A stretch of 6,638 bases of DNA from an uncultured Gammaproteobacteria bacterium (GTDB lineage: Bacteria; Pseudomonadota; Gammaproteobacteria; Pseudomonadales; DT-91). The translations under genes were made by a program, and so were the position numbers. The stretch lies in the NCBI GenBank assembly GCA_929200485.1, contig CAKMZU010000089.1:4425-11062 (forward strand), given 5' to 3'. This document shows, in pieces, positions 6,111 to 6,638 of the stretch (positions are counted from its first letter, which is position 1; each line of letters begins with the position of its first letter). Below the pieces are notes generated by a model. That model saw only the letters and a program-made list of their open reading frames with translations. It did not search any database and was not told where the DNA came from.

Positions 6111-6638
6111 CTACAACTGTGACAAATATCTTTCCCAGTCGAAGGAATCACCGGGATCGGATTTACGGCCCGGCGCAATATCCGAATGCCCTTGAATCTG
6201 ATCTTTTGAGAGTTTTGGGCAATCATCAAACAACCGTTTGGTCAGCTCAACTAATGATCGATATTGCGCATCTTCATACGGCGTATCATCAGTCCCCTCC
6301 ATTTCAACCCCCAAACTAAAGGTATTACACCCTTCACGCCCTCTAAAACTTGAAATGCCCGCATGCCAGGCTATCTCATTGATCCCTACATATTGCGTTA
6401 TCTGGCCTTCACGGTTAATAAAAAAATGGGCGGAGACTTTAACCCCTTCAAGATCATCAAAACTTTCATGGGCACCACAATCGATACACCCCATAAATAA
6501 ATCATCAACAAAAGGGGTTAAAAAACGACCGGCTGGCAAAGAAATATTGTGAATAACCAGCAAAGAAACTGATTCGAGCATAGGCTCCGAATGAGGGCTA
6601 TACCGCTGATGGTAATCGGTGTAACGGCCGTATTTGAG
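6111..6638 (-). CDS. ampD: 1,6-anhydro-N-acetylmuramyl-L-alanine amidase AmpD, N-terminus beyond window
   Basis: AmpD is a cytoplasmic zinc amidase that cleaves L-alanine from 1,6-anhydro-muropeptides during wall recycling. Its loss raises AmpR-dependent beta-lactamase where that system exists. Although ATG 6581 could start a 156-residue frame, the same frame stays open to the right edge. The residues before that ATG (YSPHSEP) align with the N-terminal SPHYDCRP region of E. coli AmpD, so the gene is partial at its 5' end with 175 residues visible. Numbering from M6581, the zinc ligands are H11 (VIHNIS), H132 (GHSDIAPGRKSDPG) and D142, with catalytic E93 (GVEMEGTD) and K140. They match E. coli H34, H154, D164, E116 and K162. 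RVSAHxxI-like VSAHFFI and AWHAGISSFRGREGCN are also conserved. All key residues are present, so the enzyme should be active. ampE follows after 119 bases. Confidence 0.97.
   Translation of the reverse strand, partial: LKYGRYTDYHQRYSPHSEPMLESVSLLVIHNISLPAGRFLTPFVDDLFMGCIDCGAHESFDDLEGVKVSAHFFINREGQITQYVGINEIAWHAGISSFRGREGCNTFSLGVEMEGTDDTPYEDAQYRSLVELTKRLFDDCPKLSKDQIQGHSDIAPGRKSDPGDSFDWERYLSQL

Noticed and set aside
6111..6581. AmpD read as a complete 156-residue protein starting at ATG 6581.
   Set aside because: The frame continues to the right edge, and the upstream residues align with the AmpD N-terminus. The gene is 5'-partial, not short.

Overview
The window reads as a chromosomal piece of a gammaproteobacterium. 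The basis is the ampD-ampE pair, which is typical of that class, and the proteobacterial lower-ligand cobalamin genes cobU, cobT and cobC. Base composition is moderately AT-rich by eye. The genus cannot be fixed from the sequence alone. All convincing genes lie on the minus strand, so transcription runs from the right edge towards position 1. No RNA genes, insertion sequences, CRISPR arrays or clear intrinsic terminators were seen.

From right to left: (1) ampD, the cytoplasmic anhydro-muropeptide amidase of peptidoglycan recycling, with its N-terminus cut by the right edge. (2) ampE, its inner-membrane partner, with a plausible promoter of its own and a strong Shine-Dalgarno that moves the start to an internal ATG. 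(3) cobU, cobT and cobC, which together build and attach the nucleotide (lower) loop of adenosylcobalamin. CobU activates adenosylcobinamide to its GDP form, CobT makes alpha-ribazole phosphate and CobC dephosphorylates it. The synthase cobS, which would join the two halves, is not in the window. (4) A very long reading frame starts at 2299 and stays open through position 1: 766 codons with no stop, incomplete at its C-terminus.

The long frame is the unusual item. It has no N-terminal signal peptide. It has about 440 residues that I do not recognise, then a roughly 120-residue Ala/Gly/Val/Ile-rich membrane-active block, then a polar region. That layout resembles the pore-forming/translocation segment of large TcdA/TcdB-like cytotoxins. 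It is probably the N-terminal part of a giant exported toxin or effector sitting next to housekeeping cofactor genes. Its leader contains a 23-bp interrupted inverted repeat and a possible extended -10 promoter.

Other regulatory hints are a possible 33-codon leader ORF whose stop overlaps the GTG start of cobT, an inverted repeat in the cobU-cobT gap, and candidate promoters before ampE and cobU. No cobalamin riboswitch could be recognised in front of the cob genes.
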